From Leptospira vanthielii serovar Holland str. Waz Holland = ATCC 700522 (lineage in GTDB: Bacteria > Spirochaetota > Leptospiria > Leptospirales > Leptospiraceae): a stretch of DNA of 64,000 nt. The notes beneath the pieces are model-generated. The model saw only the letters and a program-made list of their open reading frames with translations. It was not told the origin of the DNA and made no database searches. The stretch is from contig NZ_AOGY02000006.1 in the NCBI RefSeq assembly GCF_000332455.1, positions 1-64,000 on the forward strand, read 5' to 3'. Shown here piece by piece: positions 18,232 through 27,349 of the stretch. Position 1 is the stretch's first letter, and each line of letters opens with the position of its first letter. Made by a program: the position numbers and the translations under genes.

Positions 18232-18558
18232 ATGGATGAAAGTCAAAAACTCAAGTTTATCAAAACCAATTTTTGGAAAAAAATCAAAGAAACGGGAAAG
18301 AAAATTCCCTTCTTAAAAGATGTAATTGCAATGTATTATTGTCTACTCGACGAAAATACATCTCTATCAGCCAAAACATCCATCGTTTTGGCATTACTCT
18401 ATTTCATATCTCCAGTCGATGCGATCCCTGATGTGATTTTGGCACTCGGTTTTACAGATGATGCGGGTGTGATTGCCACAACCCTACTCATCATCAAATC
18501 CCAACTCAAACCCGAACACTATGCCAAGGCGAATGAATCTCTTTCGGGAGAGACCTAA
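18232..18558 (+). CDS. YkvA-like DUF1232 small membrane protein
   Basis: The 108-residue protein carries the DUF1232 core LSAKTSIVLALLYFISPVDAIPDVILALGFTDD, here broken as YFISPVDAIPD near 61-71 with a hydrophobic segment before it. The core is typical of YkvA proteins, whose function is unknown. It stands alone between two divergent/convergent neighbours and has its own strong promoter. Confidence 0.82.
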   Translation: MDESQKLKFIKTNFWKKIKETGKKIPFLKDVIAMYYCLLDENTSLSAKTSIVLALLYFISPVDAIPDVILALGFTDDAGVIATTLLIIKSQLKPEHYAKANESLSGET

Positions 18559-18705
18559 AACAAAGAATACTCTGAATTAAAAGAAAAGATCCCATTACAC
18601 ATACGTCCGAAAAAAAATGACAAAACAACTTTCGAATGTTTTTTTCTTTTCCGAACGCCATGAACGGGTTTCTTTTATGATGAAACTGGTGACTTCCTTA
18701 CGATT

Positions 18706-21700
18706 CTAACTCTTTCTCAAAATTTTAGAAAAAGAAATTTTCGAAAAGATATGTTTAAAATCCTCTTTGATTCTGTACAACACGGGAACAAAAACCAAGG
18801 TCACACCGGTGGCAAAAAATAACCCCCAACCAAAGGCAAGCGAGAGTGGTTGTACAAATGGATCCAAAGTAGGAATCCCATAAGCACTTGGCACAAGTCC
18901 AATCACAGTACTAATCGTAGTTAAAAAGATCGGTCGCAAACGAATGGCACCACCGTTGATGATGGCATCTTCAATCGACATCCCTTGCATCCGCAATTCC
19001 TCAATGAAAGTGATGAGGATGAGAGTATTGGCAACGATGGAACCACTGAGTGCTACTATCGCAAGTGTACTCATAAAACTGAGTGGCATTCCATGTGTCA
19101 TCAGTGCAAACAGTACACCCACAATACCAAAAGGAATCGATCCAATGATCACAGTTGTCGTTCCCACAGAATTGAAAAACACGATAAAAATTCCAAAAAT
19201 TACCGCAACTGCAAGTAACATTGAGATTCCTAAATCCCGAAACGACTTTCCGGCATCTTCCTGTTCACCACCAAAGATCACCGAATATGCGTTTGCTGCA
19301 TATTTATCAACATTCACAAGATTCTTCAGCTCTCGGTTTACAAAAAGAGAGGTTGTTTTATCAGTATCTACGGAGGCTTCGAGTCGCACCACACGTTGTA
19401 AGTCTTGGCGGTTGATCATCGAATAGTCCCGATCCTTTTCGAAATAAGCAACTTGGTTTAGAGGTATGAGCCTTCTGTTTTTATTTTCTACTTTTACCAA
19501 ATTCAAACTAGATACAGAATGTCTTTCTGCTTCAGGAAAACGAACCAGGATATTGATTTTATCTTCCCCTTTACTAATGGTCGACGCCACCTCTCCATTA
19601 AAGGCAGTGCGAACTGAACGGGCAATATCCCGGGCACTTACATCGGTCCTACCCGCAATTTCATCTTTAACAAAGAATCGGTATTCTTCCTTACCAAGTT
19701 CCAAATCAATGCGAATGTCTGAAACACCATCCATTTTTTTCAATTCTTTGATGTAAAGGTCAGCAATCTCTTGAATGACACCAAAGTCAGCACCACGGAT
19801 TTCCAAACTCACCGGTTTTCCCACTGGTGGTCCTTTGATCTTGGCATTCACATCATAAATCATTTCTTTTGGAAAAATTCCTGAAACTTTATTTTCTTCA
19901 ATGTATTCCCGAATTTTTTTCACCAGATCTCTTGCATCTTCCCATTCTTTTCTATCTGCAGCAGTCACAAGTTTCATTGTTAGGTGAGAACGATGTACCT
20001 CTTGGCCGGGTTTTGGATCTGTAATCGGGTTTTCATGAATCCCAATCCTACTACGCAAATGGACAAAGTCCTTTCCTGCCATTTTGGTGACAACAGGTTC
20101 CATTTTTTCAATGATTTCAAGGTTTTTCTGAAGAGTGGTCCCAATCGGCATCCAAACTTTGATTTCAATATCTTCTTCACTTCCCGAAGGAAACATTACA
20201 AAAGGTAAAAACCTTCCCGCAAGAAATAAGGTAAAGAAAAAGATAAATGTAAAAATTGAAAGAACAAAGATCCTATGTTTCAAAGCGAACGTCATGGTTC
20301 GTTTGTAACCAGAGATGATGTATCCAAACGCTCCTTCTTTCTCTTCGATGGATTCGTCTTTTTTGATCTTTCCTTGGTATGTTTTTGGCAAAAATTTATT
20401 TAACCAGTTTGGTAAAAAAACAAGGGCAAACAAAAGGGAACTAGCAAGCGTTACAAGAACAACGGCAGGAATTCCCAAAATGAATTTCCCAATCACCCCA
20501 CTCATAAACAAAAGCGGGAAAAAAGCTGCCGATATCACGAGAAACGATACAAGTAGTGGGACTAATACATCTTTGAAGGTTTGTAAAATGGCATCTCGCC
20601 TCTCCATCCCTTCCTGCATCAATCGGTAGGTGTTCTCTGCCACAACGATGGAATTATCCACCATCATACCAAGAACCATCACCATCCCAAAAATCGTAAT
20701 AGTATTGATGGTAAATCCAAACTGTTTCAAAAAGATAAAGGATATAAGAAAGATGAATATGATGGCAACGCTAATCATAATACTAAGTCTCATACCCAAA
20801 ATAAAGATTAGAGAAAGTAGTACGAGAACAAGCCCCGTTTCAAAATTTAAAATTAAGTCACCGAGTTGGCGACGAACGTCGCGACTTTTATCGTCATAGA
20901 TTTTCGTTTCCACTTCTGGGAAGTTTCCTTCCATAGAAGACACTAACGTTTTTACGGTATCAGCTGTGGTAATGATATCGGCCTGGTCTGTTTTCCAAAC
21001 CCGAAGGATAATACTATTTTTTCCATTTAACTTTTCGTAGGTTTTTTCTTCTTCAAAACCATCGACTACCTTGGCAACATCTTTCAAAACGGTAGCAAAA
21101 CCGATTTCATTTCCTAAAATGGGAACAGAAAGCATATCCTTGGCTTCTTCAAAGTCACCCCTCGTACGCAATAGATATTCGGTTCCGTTGACTTTTAATC
21201 TTCCCGAAGGAATGTTGATATTTCTGGAACCGAGGGCGTTCAGAACCGTATTGAGTCCTACTTCCTTTGCATTTAGGTTCTTAGGATTCACTTCCACAAG
21301 AAACTCGCGGTTTCTATAGCCAATTTTTTCGATCTCTGCGATTTCTTTGATTTGGAAGAACCTATCTTCAAATGCTTTGGCAGTGTCACGTAACTTTCGA
21401 TAGTCGCCAATAACATCTTTTGAATCTTCCTTTAAGGAAAGAGCAAGACTGATCACCTCTTGTTTTTCGGTGGTAATCTCTCTTACTTTTGGTTTCTGTG
21501 CGTTGTCTGGAAGCCGAACGGAATCAACGGCATCTTTAATATCATCCAAAACTTTCTTGGTATTTTTGGTTCCTTCAACAATGAAGACCATGATCACACT
21601 GACGTTTTCTAAGTTATAACTTCGAATTTTATCGATCTTTGCTACCGCCCGCAATTTTTTTTCAATGGGGATAGCAACCAATCGTTCGATCTCTTCGGGT

Positions 21701-21867
21701 GTGGCCCCTGGAAGTGGCGCTTCGATGACTATTTTATCGAGTGCCACATTCGGGAATGCTTCCCTGTGCATGGAAAGTAAACGAGAAAGTCCAATCAAAA
21801 CGAATAGGACTAAAATGAACTGAATGATAAGTGTTTTATCGGTAATAAATTTTGCAATGTTCTGCAT
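18706..21867 (-). CDS. RND efflux transporter, AcrB/HAE1-like
   Basis: The 1053-residue pump has an N-terminal helix (FILVLFVLIGLSRLL), the docking motif GATPEEIERLVAIPIEKKLR, a first helix bundle near 330-480 (VLGMMVDNSIVVAENTYR) and a second near 860-1030 (GSIVANTLILITFIEEL, GGAIRLRPIFLTTIST). RND pumps export drugs, lipids or metals by proton antiport with a membrane-fusion protein and an outer-membrane channel. Neither partner gene is adjacent. A TetR-type operator lies about 45-56 bp upstream of the start. Substrate unknown. Confidence 0.92.
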   Translation of the reverse strand: MQNIAKFITDKTLIIQFILVLFVLIGLSRLLSMHREAFPNVALDKIVIEAPLPGATPEEIERLVAIPIEKKLRAVAKIDKIRSYNLENVSVIMVFIVEGTKNTKKVLDDIKDAVDSVRLPDNAQKPKVREITTEKQEVISLALSLKEDSKDVIGDYRKLRDTAKAFEDRFFQIKEIAEIEKIGYRNREFLVEVNPKNLNAKEVGLNTVLNALGSRNINIPSGRLKVNGTEYLLRTRGDFEEAKDMLSVPILGNEIGFATVLKDVAKVVDGFEEEKTYEKLNGKNSIILRVWKTDQADIITTADTVKTLVSSMEGNFPEVETKIYDDKSRDVRRQLGDLILNFETGLVLVLLSLIFILGMRLSIMISVAIIFIFLISFIFLKQFGFTINTITIFGMVMVLGMMVDNSIVVAENTYRLMQEGMERRDAILQTFKDVLVPLLVSFLVISAAFFPLLFMSGVIGKFILGIPAVVLVTLASSLLFALVFLPNWLNKFLPKTYQGKIKKDESIEEKEGAFGYIISGYKRTMTFALKHRIFVLSIFTFIFFFTLFLAGRFLPFVMFPSGSEEDIEIKVWMPIGTTLQKNLEIIEKMEPVVTKMAGKDFVHLRSRIGIHENPITDPKPGQEVHRSHLTMKLVTAADRKEWEDARDLVKKIREYIEENKVSGIFPKEMIYDVNAKIKGPPVGKPVSLEIRGADFGVIQEIADLYIKELKKMDGVSDIRIDLELGKEEYRFFVKDEIAGRTDVSARDIARSVRTAFNGEVASTISKGEDKINILVRFPEAERHSVSSLNLVKVENKNRRLIPLNQVAYFEKDRDYSMINRQDLQRVVRLEASVDTDKTTSLFVNRELKNLVNVDKYAANAYSVIFGGEQEDAGKSFRDLGISMLLAVAVIFGIFIVFFNSVGTTTVIIGSIPFGIVGVLFALMTHGMPLSFMSTLAIVALSGSIVANTLILITFIEELRMQGMSIEDAIINGGAIRLRPIFLTTISTVIGLVPSAYGIPTLDPFVQPLSLAFGWGLFFATGVTLVFVPVLYRIKEDFKHIFSKISFSKILRKS

Positions 21868-21906
21868 TCGCTACTTCCCAAAAAATAAATCTAAAGACAA
21901 AAAAGT

Positions 21907-21923
21907 TGACTAACTGGTCAGTT
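21907..21923. promoter_or_regulatory. TetR-family-type operator upstream of the RND gene
   Basis: TGACTAACTGGTCAGTT contains two overlapping palindromes, TGAC-N6-GTCA and the 12-bp AACTG-GT-CAGTT (21912-21923). It lies about 40-56 bp before the RND start codon, a promoter-proximal position. The form is that of operators bound by TetR/AcrR-type repressors of efflux genes. No TetR gene is present in this window, so the regulator would act in trans. Confidence 0.5.
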
Positions 21924-22062
21924 TTTAATCTAAGAAGAGAAAAACAACAGATTTTGATTCGAGATCGAGAATTTCTATCTATAGAAATCCAAGTCAAGTA
22001 GGCAATTTCCGTATATCTGGTGTAACTTGTGTCAATTCTTAGTCGGTCTATGTCGATTGGAC

Positions 22063-22145
22063 AAAAAAAATCGCCAAATAGGAGATTGAACCTCCCCTAA
22101 CGACAGAGATTAGCTTTCCGTATTAGCGGGTGAGGCCTATTTTGG
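22063..22145 (-). terminator. Large structured terminator-like element after the hybrid kinase gene
   Basis: Outer arms CCAAATAGG (22074-22082) and CCTATTTTGG (22136-22145) pair with one bulge. Nested inside, CCTCCCCTAA (22091-22100) pairs with TTAGCGGGTGAGG (22123-22135) with small bulges. On the minus strand the structure is followed by eight Ts (22070-22063), so it can act as an intrinsic terminator for the kinase gene that ends at 22161. It is longer and more branched than a simple terminator and could also be a small RNA. Confidence 0.55.
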
Positions 22146-22160
22146 GAGAATTTAAAACCA

Positions 22161-24878
22161 TTAGGTATCTAACCATTTCAAAAGTGTCTGCTTTAGATTT
22201 TCTTTTTGGACAGGTTTGCTAATGTAATCATTCATTCCCATTCCAAGGCATTTTTCTTTTTCTCCAGCAATGATTCCAGCGGTCACAGCAATGATCGGTA
22301 AGTTTTTACCGTTGGGAAGTTTTCTGATTTCTTTTGTCGCATCATATCCGTTCATCACAGGCATTTGTATGTCCATTAGGATAAGAGCTGGTGATTCTTC
22401 TAAGAAGACTTGAATTGCTTCTTCGCCATTTTGAGCTTCTAATATTTTAACTTCGGGAAGAATCCGTTTGATGAAATTTTTCATCAGACCAAGATTCACA
22501 GGATTGTCTTCGACTACCAAAATTTTGGTAGTTTCATTGATTGAAGATCGGAGATTCCCTCCTTTCTTTGTATCCTTTGTTCCCGATTCCACTGGTTTTA
22601 GTTGTGGGTCAAAATCAGGAACTCTCAGTCGGATATCAAAATAGAATTCACTCCCCTCATTCAATTCACTTTTTAATTGTAAATCAGATTTCATTAATGC
22701 AAGTAACTGTTTACAGATTGCCAAACCTAGACCTGTACCACCAAACCTACGTGTGGTGGAAAAGTCTTCTTGAGTAAAAGAATCGAATATTTTTTCTTGG
22801 CTATCTTTAGCGATTCCAATCCCAGTGTCCTTTATGGAAATTCTTAGATTTACCGGATTTGTTTCTGATACGTTTAATCTTTTAACATTACATTCAACAA
22901 AACCCGTTTCAGTGAATTTAATCGCATTTCCAAGTAAGTTCAGAATCACTTGCCTTAAACGATTCGAATCAAACATGAGAAGCGGTGGAATGTTTTCATC
23001 TATATGAAACTGAATATCGAGTCCCTTGATGATGGCTTGGATATTCATGATTTTGATTGCTTCCAGAACCAATTTTTTTAGATTGTAAGCTTCTTCTGCA
23101 AGTTGCAACTTCCCGGCTTCTGCCTTTGAAAAATCCAAGATATCATTGACTATATTAAGCAAAGCATGGGCCGATTGTTTGACAATTTGCGCATATTCAT
23201 TGTAAGATGAGTCCTCTAATGTTTCTGCGAGTAAATCAGAATATCCAATAATACCATTCAGAGGAGTTCGAATTTCGTGACTCATATTCGCTAAAAATTC
23301 GGACTTAGCACTGTAAGCTTTTTCAGCAAATTCTTTAGCAGCCTTTAATTCTAACTTAGTTTCATAGGCTTCGGTAATATCACGAGTAAACATCAAAATC
23401 CCACCAATACCTCCACCTAGTTGACTCCATGGCCGAATTTCCCATTGTATCACTTGGTCTTTCTCCCAACCTGGCGGCCTCCATACATCTTCATCTCGCT
23501 TTAAAACCTCGCCACGTAACCCCCGTGAGTGAATTTCTTTCCATTCCTGGCTGATATTGGGGAAAATTTCATAATGGCCTTTTCCAATGATTTCTTCTTT
23601 GGTCAGTGGAATTTTATAATCTTCTATCCAACGTTGACTAAGAGCTACATACCTCATCTCTTGGTCTAACATAGCAACTGCGGCAGGTGCATGTTCCACA
23701 AAAGACCATAAAATGGATGTTTGTGCGGCGAGTGTCATTTCCCATTTTTTACGTTCATTGATATCTTGGATGATTCCGAAAATTTTTACAATCTTTCCAT
23801 TCTCATACTCGGCGCGACCAATGGTTCGAACCCAAGTTTGGTTTCCTTTGGCAGTAACCATTTCCAACTCTAAATCGTATTCTTTTCCCTCGGCTAAAAG
23901 TAAAGATACGGCATTCGATATCTTACGTTTACTTTCTTCCGCTTGGAAAAATTGAATTCCCCCTTCCACACTGGGAATGTAATCATCCTCAACTTCATGG
24001 ATCGTTTTGGTTACGTTTGTCCAACTAGCTTTATTTGTTCTTAAATCCAAATCCCAACCACCAATTTTAGCAAGACCTGCCACTTGGTCGAGTAACCGAG
24101 AGACATTTTGTAATTCCATCTCCGCTTGTAATGACTCGGAAATATCTAAGATTTGAGAAAGATAGTAAATGGGATTTCCTGAATGGTCCCGAATGATAGA
24201 TTTGTTTAACACAGCCCAAATCAAATTTTTGTCTTTGGTAATGTAACGTTTTTTGATTTGAAAACTTTGAATCGATCCTCTATTCAGTTTCTCTAAAAAA
24301 GAGAGTTCTAATTCTAAATCTTCTGGATGTGTGATATCAGAAATAGATTTTGTTTTCAACTCACTCGCAGAATACCCAAGCCACTGGCAAAAGATGGGAT
24401 TAACTTCGATCACTTCTCCATGAGGGTTTTCAATTTCCATTCCAATGCTTGAACTTCGAAAGGAAGTAGAAAACAAATCCCGCGACAATTCAGTCGATTG
24501 TAAAATATGAGGGTCCGTATTATTCGGACTTTCGATGGTTGTGTCCAAAACAAGTAGGATATAGTTTTTGCCTGATTCAGCAAATTCCTTTGGATACATG
24601 CGGAATGGAAAACCCGCACTGTTATTGGGATCAAAACAAATGCGGCCAATGATAGATTCTTTTGTTCCGAGTGCTGTATCCAATCGAATCCCTGAATTTG
24701 TGAGTATACATTCCGCAGGAAAGGATTGTTCTTCCGTCATCCCCATCGACTTAGAGGCAACGGGACTTGGGTATACGATTCCAATTGATAAGTCCCAAAC
24801 TAAAAATCCATGCAAACCAAATTCCAATACAAGTTCACATAACTCCCGTTTGCCTGCAATAAATGTAATCGGATTCAT
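22161..24878 (-). CDS. PAS-containing hybrid sensor histidine kinase with receiver domain
   Basis: The 905-residue protein has four or so PAS modules over residues 1-510 (for example IFGIIQDINERKKWE near 370 and GGILMFTRDITEAYE near 495). A HisKA domain carries the phospho-acceptor in NMSHEIRTPLNGIIGY near 533. The ATPase boxes are LNLLGNAIKFTE near 646, KDTGIGI near 683 and FGGTGLGLAI near 714. A C-terminal receiver has phospho-acceptor Asp in LILMDIQMPVMNG near 835 and the conserved Lys in YISKPVQKENL. No transmembrane helices are visible. It follows the haem-motif lipoprotein gene by 24 bp on the same strand. Confidence 0.92.
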   Translation of the reverse strand: MNPITFIAGKRELCELVLEFGLHGFLVWDLSIGIVYPSPVASKSMGMTEEQSFPAECILTNSGIRLDTALGTKESIIGRICFDPNNSAGFPFRMYPKEFAESGKNYILLVLDTTIESPNNTDPHILQSTELSRDLFSTSFRSSSIGMEIENPHGEVIEVNPIFCQWLGYSASELKTKSISDITHPEDLELELSFLEKLNRGSIQSFQIKKRYITKDKNLIWAVLNKSIIRDHSGNPIYYLSQILDISESLQAEMELQNVSRLLDQVAGLAKIGGWDLDLRTNKASWTNVTKTIHEVEDDYIPSVEGGIQFFQAEESKRKISNAVSLLLAEGKEYDLELEMVTAKGNQTWVRTIGRAEYENGKIVKIFGIIQDINERKKWEMTLAAQTSILWSFVEHAPAAVAMLDQEMRYVALSQRWIEDYKIPLTKEEIIGKGHYEIFPNISQEWKEIHSRGLRGEVLKRDEDVWRPPGWEKDQVIQWEIRPWSQLGGGIGGILMFTRDITEAYETKLELKAAKEFAEKAYSAKSEFLANMSHEIRTPLNGIIGYSDLLAETLEDSSYNEYAQIVKQSAHALLNIVNDILDFSKAEAGKLQLAEEAYNLKKLVLEAIKIMNIQAIIKGLDIQFHIDENIPPLLMFDSNRLRQVILNLLGNAIKFTETGFVECNVKRLNVSETNPVNLRISIKDTGIGIAKDSQEKIFDSFTQEDFSTTRRFGGTGLGLAICKQLLALMKSDLQLKSELNEGSEFYFDIRLRVPDFDPQLKPVESGTKDTKKGGNLRSSINETTKILVVEDNPVNLGLMKNFIKRILPEVKILEAQNGEEAIQVFLEESPALILMDIQMPVMNGYDATKEIRKLPNGKNLPIIAVTAGIIAGEKEKCLGMGMNDYISKPVQKENLKQTLLKWLDT

Positions 24879-24902
24879 TCTAACTTTTAAGATTCACTCA
24901 AT

Positions 24903-25466
24903 TTATTTGGGAAACCGCACAGAAAAAAGTCCTCTTAAATCCCCGACCCGATACCCTCGTGCCAAATCTCCCGGATATTCTTTCTGCAAAATCTTTAAGG
25001 TATCTTTTTTGATATCTAAATTTGGTTCCCCATGGCACTGAAGACAAAGTCCCGCTGTAGGAATGGGGATATACACTGTTACAAAATCCTTTGTGGTCAC
25101 AGTCTTTGTTGGATACTCACCTTCCTTCGATTGGTTTGCACTGATTTCCAAAAAAATTCTTCTTTCCTCATCCGAAACAATATTCAACGGATTCCTAGGT
25201 TTATCTGAAATTCGACGAAGAAGAACTCCATTTTTCGTTCCCAATGTGTTGGTAAATGCCACTGCATTTTGTTTGCAAAACGGAATGGCTTGTACAGTTC
25301 CTCCCGCCGCAATGGAAGTAGTCAATTTTTCAGTGAGATTAGTTTTGGCTTCTTTTGTAATGCCCTTTGCAATCACCTCATAATCTACCTTCTGGCAACC
25401 AAAACAGGCTAGAAGGATTGATATACAAACCGTAATTCCCAATTCTCGCAGGGAGATCTTTTTCAT
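24903..25466 (-). CDS. DUF3365 haem-motif sensor-like lipoprotein
   Basis: A lipoprotein signal peptide (VCISILLACFGC, Cys near residue 24) precedes a DUF3365 (Tll0287-like) domain. Its features include QAIPFCKQNAVAF near 70, RRISDKPRNPLN near 95 and a c-type haem motif CLQCH near 140-144. Domains of this family bind a single haem and resemble redox or gas sensors. Here it would sit on the periplasmic side. The hybrid kinase 24 bp downstream suggests a signalling pair, though that kinase looks cytoplasmic, so the link would be indirect. Confidence 0.8.
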   Translation of the reverse strand: MKKISLRELGITVCISILLACFGCQKVDYEVIAKGITKEAKTNLTEKLTTSIAAGGTVQAIPFCKQNAVAFTNTLGTKNGVLLRRISDKPRNPLNIVSDEERRIFLEISANQSKEGEYPTKTVTTKDFVTVYIPIPTAGLCLQCHGEPNLDIKKDTLKILQKEYPGDLARGYRVGDLRGLFSVRFPK

Positions 25467-25700
25467 AACAAACCTCTTAAATGAGTTTTAATCCTTTTTC
25501 TTTCTTAAGCAACTGGTAAACCAAAAACAAAGCTATGATACGATAGATTTCTTAAGTTAAGGTACCGAACAAATTTGGTTAGAACCGTTGTGTAAAAGCT
25601 TTATCAATAGAATGGAAGATTTTTAAAAATCAACTCAATTCTAGATTAGAGCCGTTTGACAGCCCATACCAATCCGCAAATCTTGACCTTGGTTCCCTCT

Positions 25701-26723
25701 ATGAAACAAACAAAGATTGCAATCATTGGTGCTGGTGGTCTTACCGGAAAAGAACTTACTAAACTCATCGCCCACCATCCGGGTTTTGAGTTAGTTCATG
25801 TCACCTCCAATCAGGTCGATGGGAAACATATCCGCGAAGTTTTCCCCGACCTAAGTCATTTACCAGACTTAAAGTTTCAAAAACACGATGCCCCTGTTCC
25901 TAAGGATGCGGGAGTTGTCCTTGCCACTCCGAATGAAGTTTCACTGGATAAGGCTCCTCAGTTCTTGAAAGAAGGTAGAAAGGTCATAGATCTTTCTGGG
26001 ACGTTTAGACTGCACAACCAAACCAAATTCGAAAAGGCTTACCAATTTCCCCATACAGAATTTGGACTGATGGACCAAGTGGTATTTGGTCTACCAGAAC
26101 TCTTTCGAGAAAAATTAAAAAATGCAAACTTTGTTTCGAATCCTGGTTGTTATGCGACCTCTGCCATTTTACCCATTGCCCTTCTTGGAAATTTAAGAAA
26201 AGATATCCAAGGTCCAGTCATAGTCGATGCCAAATCAGGAGTCAGTGGAGCCGGTGGAAGAACAGAAGAAATCAAATTTGCTTATACAAATGTATACGAA
26301 AATTTCAGAGCATACAAAATCCTCACCCACCAACATGAACCAGAAATGGAAGAATACGGTTTTATAGGGACAGAAGAAAAAGAAATTCTATTCACTCCCC
26401 ATCTACTTCCGATTTATAGAGGAATCCTTGCCACCATTTACATTTCGTTTCCGAAAGGAATGGATCCGAAACAAGTAGAAGAAAATTTTCAAGTTGCAGC
26501 GGCAAAAGAACCATTTGTCCGATTGTATCAAACTCCAGAAGAAGTGGAGATCCGAAAGGTACAGAACACAAACTTTTTGGATTTAGGATTTCGCATCAAA
26601 GGAAACACTCTCGTCATTGTATCAGCACTAGACAACCTTGTCAAAGGAGCCGCAGGACAAGCCCTACAGAATTTAAATTTGATGTATGGATATCCTGAAA
26701 CGGAAGGACTTGTTACCCTTTAA
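25701..26723 (+). CDS. argC: N-acetyl-gamma-glutamyl-phosphate reductase (arginine biosynthesis)
   Basis: ArgC reduces N-acetylglutamyl phosphate to the semialdehyde with NADPH. The sequence shows the nucleotide-binding IIGAGGLTGKELTKL at residues 6-20, the catalytic Cys in VSNPGCYATSAILP near 155 and the closing motif LDNLVKGAAGQALQNLN. The length of 340 residues is normal. The ATG at 25701 is used because homology starts at MKQTKIAIIGAG; an in-frame codon at 25656 adds unsupported residues. The downstream phosphorylase-like gene overlaps its last 38 bp. Confidence 0.95.
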   Translation: MKQTKIAIIGAGGLTGKELTKLIAHHPGFELVHVTSNQVDGKHIREVFPDLSHLPDLKFQKHDAPVPKDAGVVLATPNEVSLDKAPQFLKEGRKVIDLSGTFRLHNQTKFEKAYQFPHTEFGLMDQVVFGLPELFREKLKNANFVSNPGCYATSAILPIALLGNLRKDIQGPVIVDAKSGVSGAGGRTEEIKFAYTNVYENFRAYKILTHQHEPEMEEYGFIGTEEKEILFTPHLLPIYRGILATIYISFPKGMDPKQVEENFQVAAAKEPFVRLYQTPEEVEIRKVQNTNFLDLGFRIKGNTLVIVSALDNLVKGAAGQALQNLNLMYGYPETEGLVTL

Positions 26724-27303
26724 CCCCAACCAAACACTAGTTACAGGAGCATTCGAAGGAGAAGTGGGAATTCTTCGTGCTTCGGGTGTTTTTCCTCATC
26801 TCCAAGTGATGGGAATTGGAAACTTAGAGGCTGCAGTCAACCTATCCGAATATCTTTTTCGAAACAAAGAGATTAACCATATTATTTTTTTTGGATCTTG
26901 TGGGGCCTACGAATGGAGTGGAATTCCCATAAAGTCTGTTGTGTCACCAAACCTCGTTTTTACAAAAGAACTGGCTCACGCATTAAAATTATCCAAACAA
27001 ATCCCCGAGTCCCCCGACTCCTACCAATTCATCCCAGACAAAAACTTTCACCCTGTTCGTTGTAATGCCCCGACAACAATCACACTTACTGAGCTAAAAA
27101 TACCACCAGAGGACTCTTGGGTAAATTTGGATGTGGAAAATTTAGAACTATTTGGAATTGCGAAAGTGGCGGCAAAGTTCTCTCTCTCGGTCACAGCTTA
27201 TCTAGTAGTGACAAACCTTGTAGGACCCATGGGATCGGCAGACTGGACCAAAAACTGGAAAGACCTTTCCCATTCCTTACAGAACCAATTTTTACAGAAA
27301 TGA
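26686..27303 (+). CDS. Nucleoside-phosphorylase-superfamily protein (possibly futalosine hydrolase-like)
   Basis: The 205-residue protein has superfamily features: TLVTGAFEGEVGIL, GIGNLEAAVNL near 45, IIFFGSCGAYEW near 70 and LDVENLELFGIAKVA near 150 at the position of the purine/ribose-binding Glu segment. It is shorter than MTA/SAH nucleosidases. Leptospira makes menaquinone by the futalosine route, so an MqnB-like hydrolase is a reasonable guess, but not shown by the sequence. It overlaps argC by 38 bp, so the two are cotranscribed. Confidence 0.65.
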   Translation: MDILKRKDLLPFNPNQTLVTGAFEGEVGILRASGVFPHLQVMGIGNLEAAVNLSEYLFRNKEINHIIFFGSCGAYEWSGIPIKSVVSPNLVFTKELAHALKLSKQIPESPDSYQFIPDKNFHPVRCNAPTTITLTELKIPPEDSWVNLDVENLELFGIAKVAAKFSLSVTAYLVVTNLVGPMGSADWTKNWKDLSHSLQNQFLQK

Positions 27304-27349
27304 ATCTGCTCGGCCAATCAGAAAAAACCTTACATGTCAAAAGAATTCT

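Noticed and set aside
18944..21319. Several plus-strand frames over the RND gene
   Set aside because: They mirror the codons of the pump gene, are short and have no homology-like features.
22074..22145. tRNA-like T-arm (GGTTCAATCTCC) and integron attC-like CCTAACG
   Set aside because: No matching acceptor or anticodon arm can be built, and the attC core pair is missing; a terminator-type nested stem fits all of the pairing.
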